Source of the DNA: Bacteroidota bacterium
GTDB taxonomy: Bacteria; Bacteroidota; Bacteroidia; Flavobacteriales; Weeksellaceae
NCBI GenBank assembly: GCA_018266965.1
Contig: JAFDZJ010000320.1
Location: forward strand, 1 to 5,433
Direction: 5' to 3'
Length of the DNA: 5,433 bases
This document shows, piece after piece, positions 5,319-5,433 of the stretch. The position numbers and the translations under genes are program-made. Under the pieces are notes generated by a model. That model was given only the letters and a program-made list of their open reading frames with translations. It was not told the origin of the DNA and made no database searches. Positions within the stretch are counted from its first letter, which is position 1. Each line of letters begins with the position of its first letter.

Positions 5319-5433
5319 TCACCAAAATATTAGCTACTATGCCAAAAACAATCACTCTTATTTCGCTTCTAATTACCTCCTCATTTATTTCTCACGCTCA
5401 ATTTGCCGATTCACTAAAGTCCCACTTACTAAA
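5313..5433 (+). mobile_element. Start of a probable integron cassette 4, cut by the window end
   Basis: The sequence after the exchange point in attC3 starts TTGTGCGTCA, identical to the first ten bases of cassette 3. If this is a true cassette, its own attC beyond the window should start with an R'' of about GCACAAC. If no such site follows, this is the end of the array and the gene below is ordinary flanking chromosome. Confidence 0.6.
5340..5433 (+). CDS. N-terminus of an exported protein (signal peptide), partial
   Basis: An ATG at 5340, 27 nt after the attC3 exchange point, opens a frame that runs off the window after 31 codons. The translation starts MPKTITLISLLITSSFISHA and continues QFADSLKSHLL. 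This is a short basic n-region, a hydrophobic core of about 14 residues and a probable signal peptidase I site after SHA, with Gln at +1 as is common in Bacteroidota secreted proteins. No lipobox cysteine is seen. The coding strand is richer in C and T (CTT, TCC, CCC) than the A-rich genes upstream, which hints at a different origin. The mature function cannot be told. Confidence 0.65.

Noticed and set aside
5148..5333. A 61-aa open frame overlapping the end of the 284-aa gene and all of attC3.
   Set aside because: It is mostly the attC repeat read in one frame (similar reading is possible in attC2) and has no plausible start context.

Overview
The window is a stretch of integron gene-cassette array, probably from a member of the Bacteroidota. 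The DNA is AT-rich, with A-rich leaders and no Shine-Dalgarno motif before the starts, and there is one TAnnTTTG-type promoter element. The genus cannot be told. All genes lie on the + strand and each cassette ends in an attC recombination site. No integrase gene (intI) or attI site is visible, so this is either the interior of an integron or an integrase-less attC cluster.

The layout is: the right part of an attC (1-123); cassette 1 (118-2349), with a leader and possible promoter, a small double zinc-finger protein (244-495) and a DUF262-DUF1524 protein (522-2207); attC1 (2221-2355); cassette 2 (2350-4280), with a second, divergent DUF262-DUF1524 protein (2421-4127) that contains a 28-bp perfect palindrome; attC2 (4153-4286); cassette 3 (4281-5312), with an unrecognised 284-aa protein (4316-5170); attC3 (5184-5318); and the start of cassette 4 (5313 on), which opens with a signal-peptide gene cut by the window edge.

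The cassette boundaries rest on a strong internal test. In each of the three complete cassettes the R'' box of the terminal attC is the exact reverse complement of the first 9-10 bases at that same cassette's other end. This is expected if each cassette was once a closed circle. The attC sites share about 20-bp imperfect stems with A/C mismatches at equivalent positions. They also share 71-73-nt loops built from four degenerate modules spaced 18-19 nt apart.

Functionally, two single-chain GmrSD-like proteins (DUF262 plus an HNH-type DUF1524 domain) in consecutive cassettes suggest that this part of the array carries anti-phage or modified-DNA restriction functions. The zinc-finger protein and the 284-aa protein are unassigned, and any defence role for them rests only on position.
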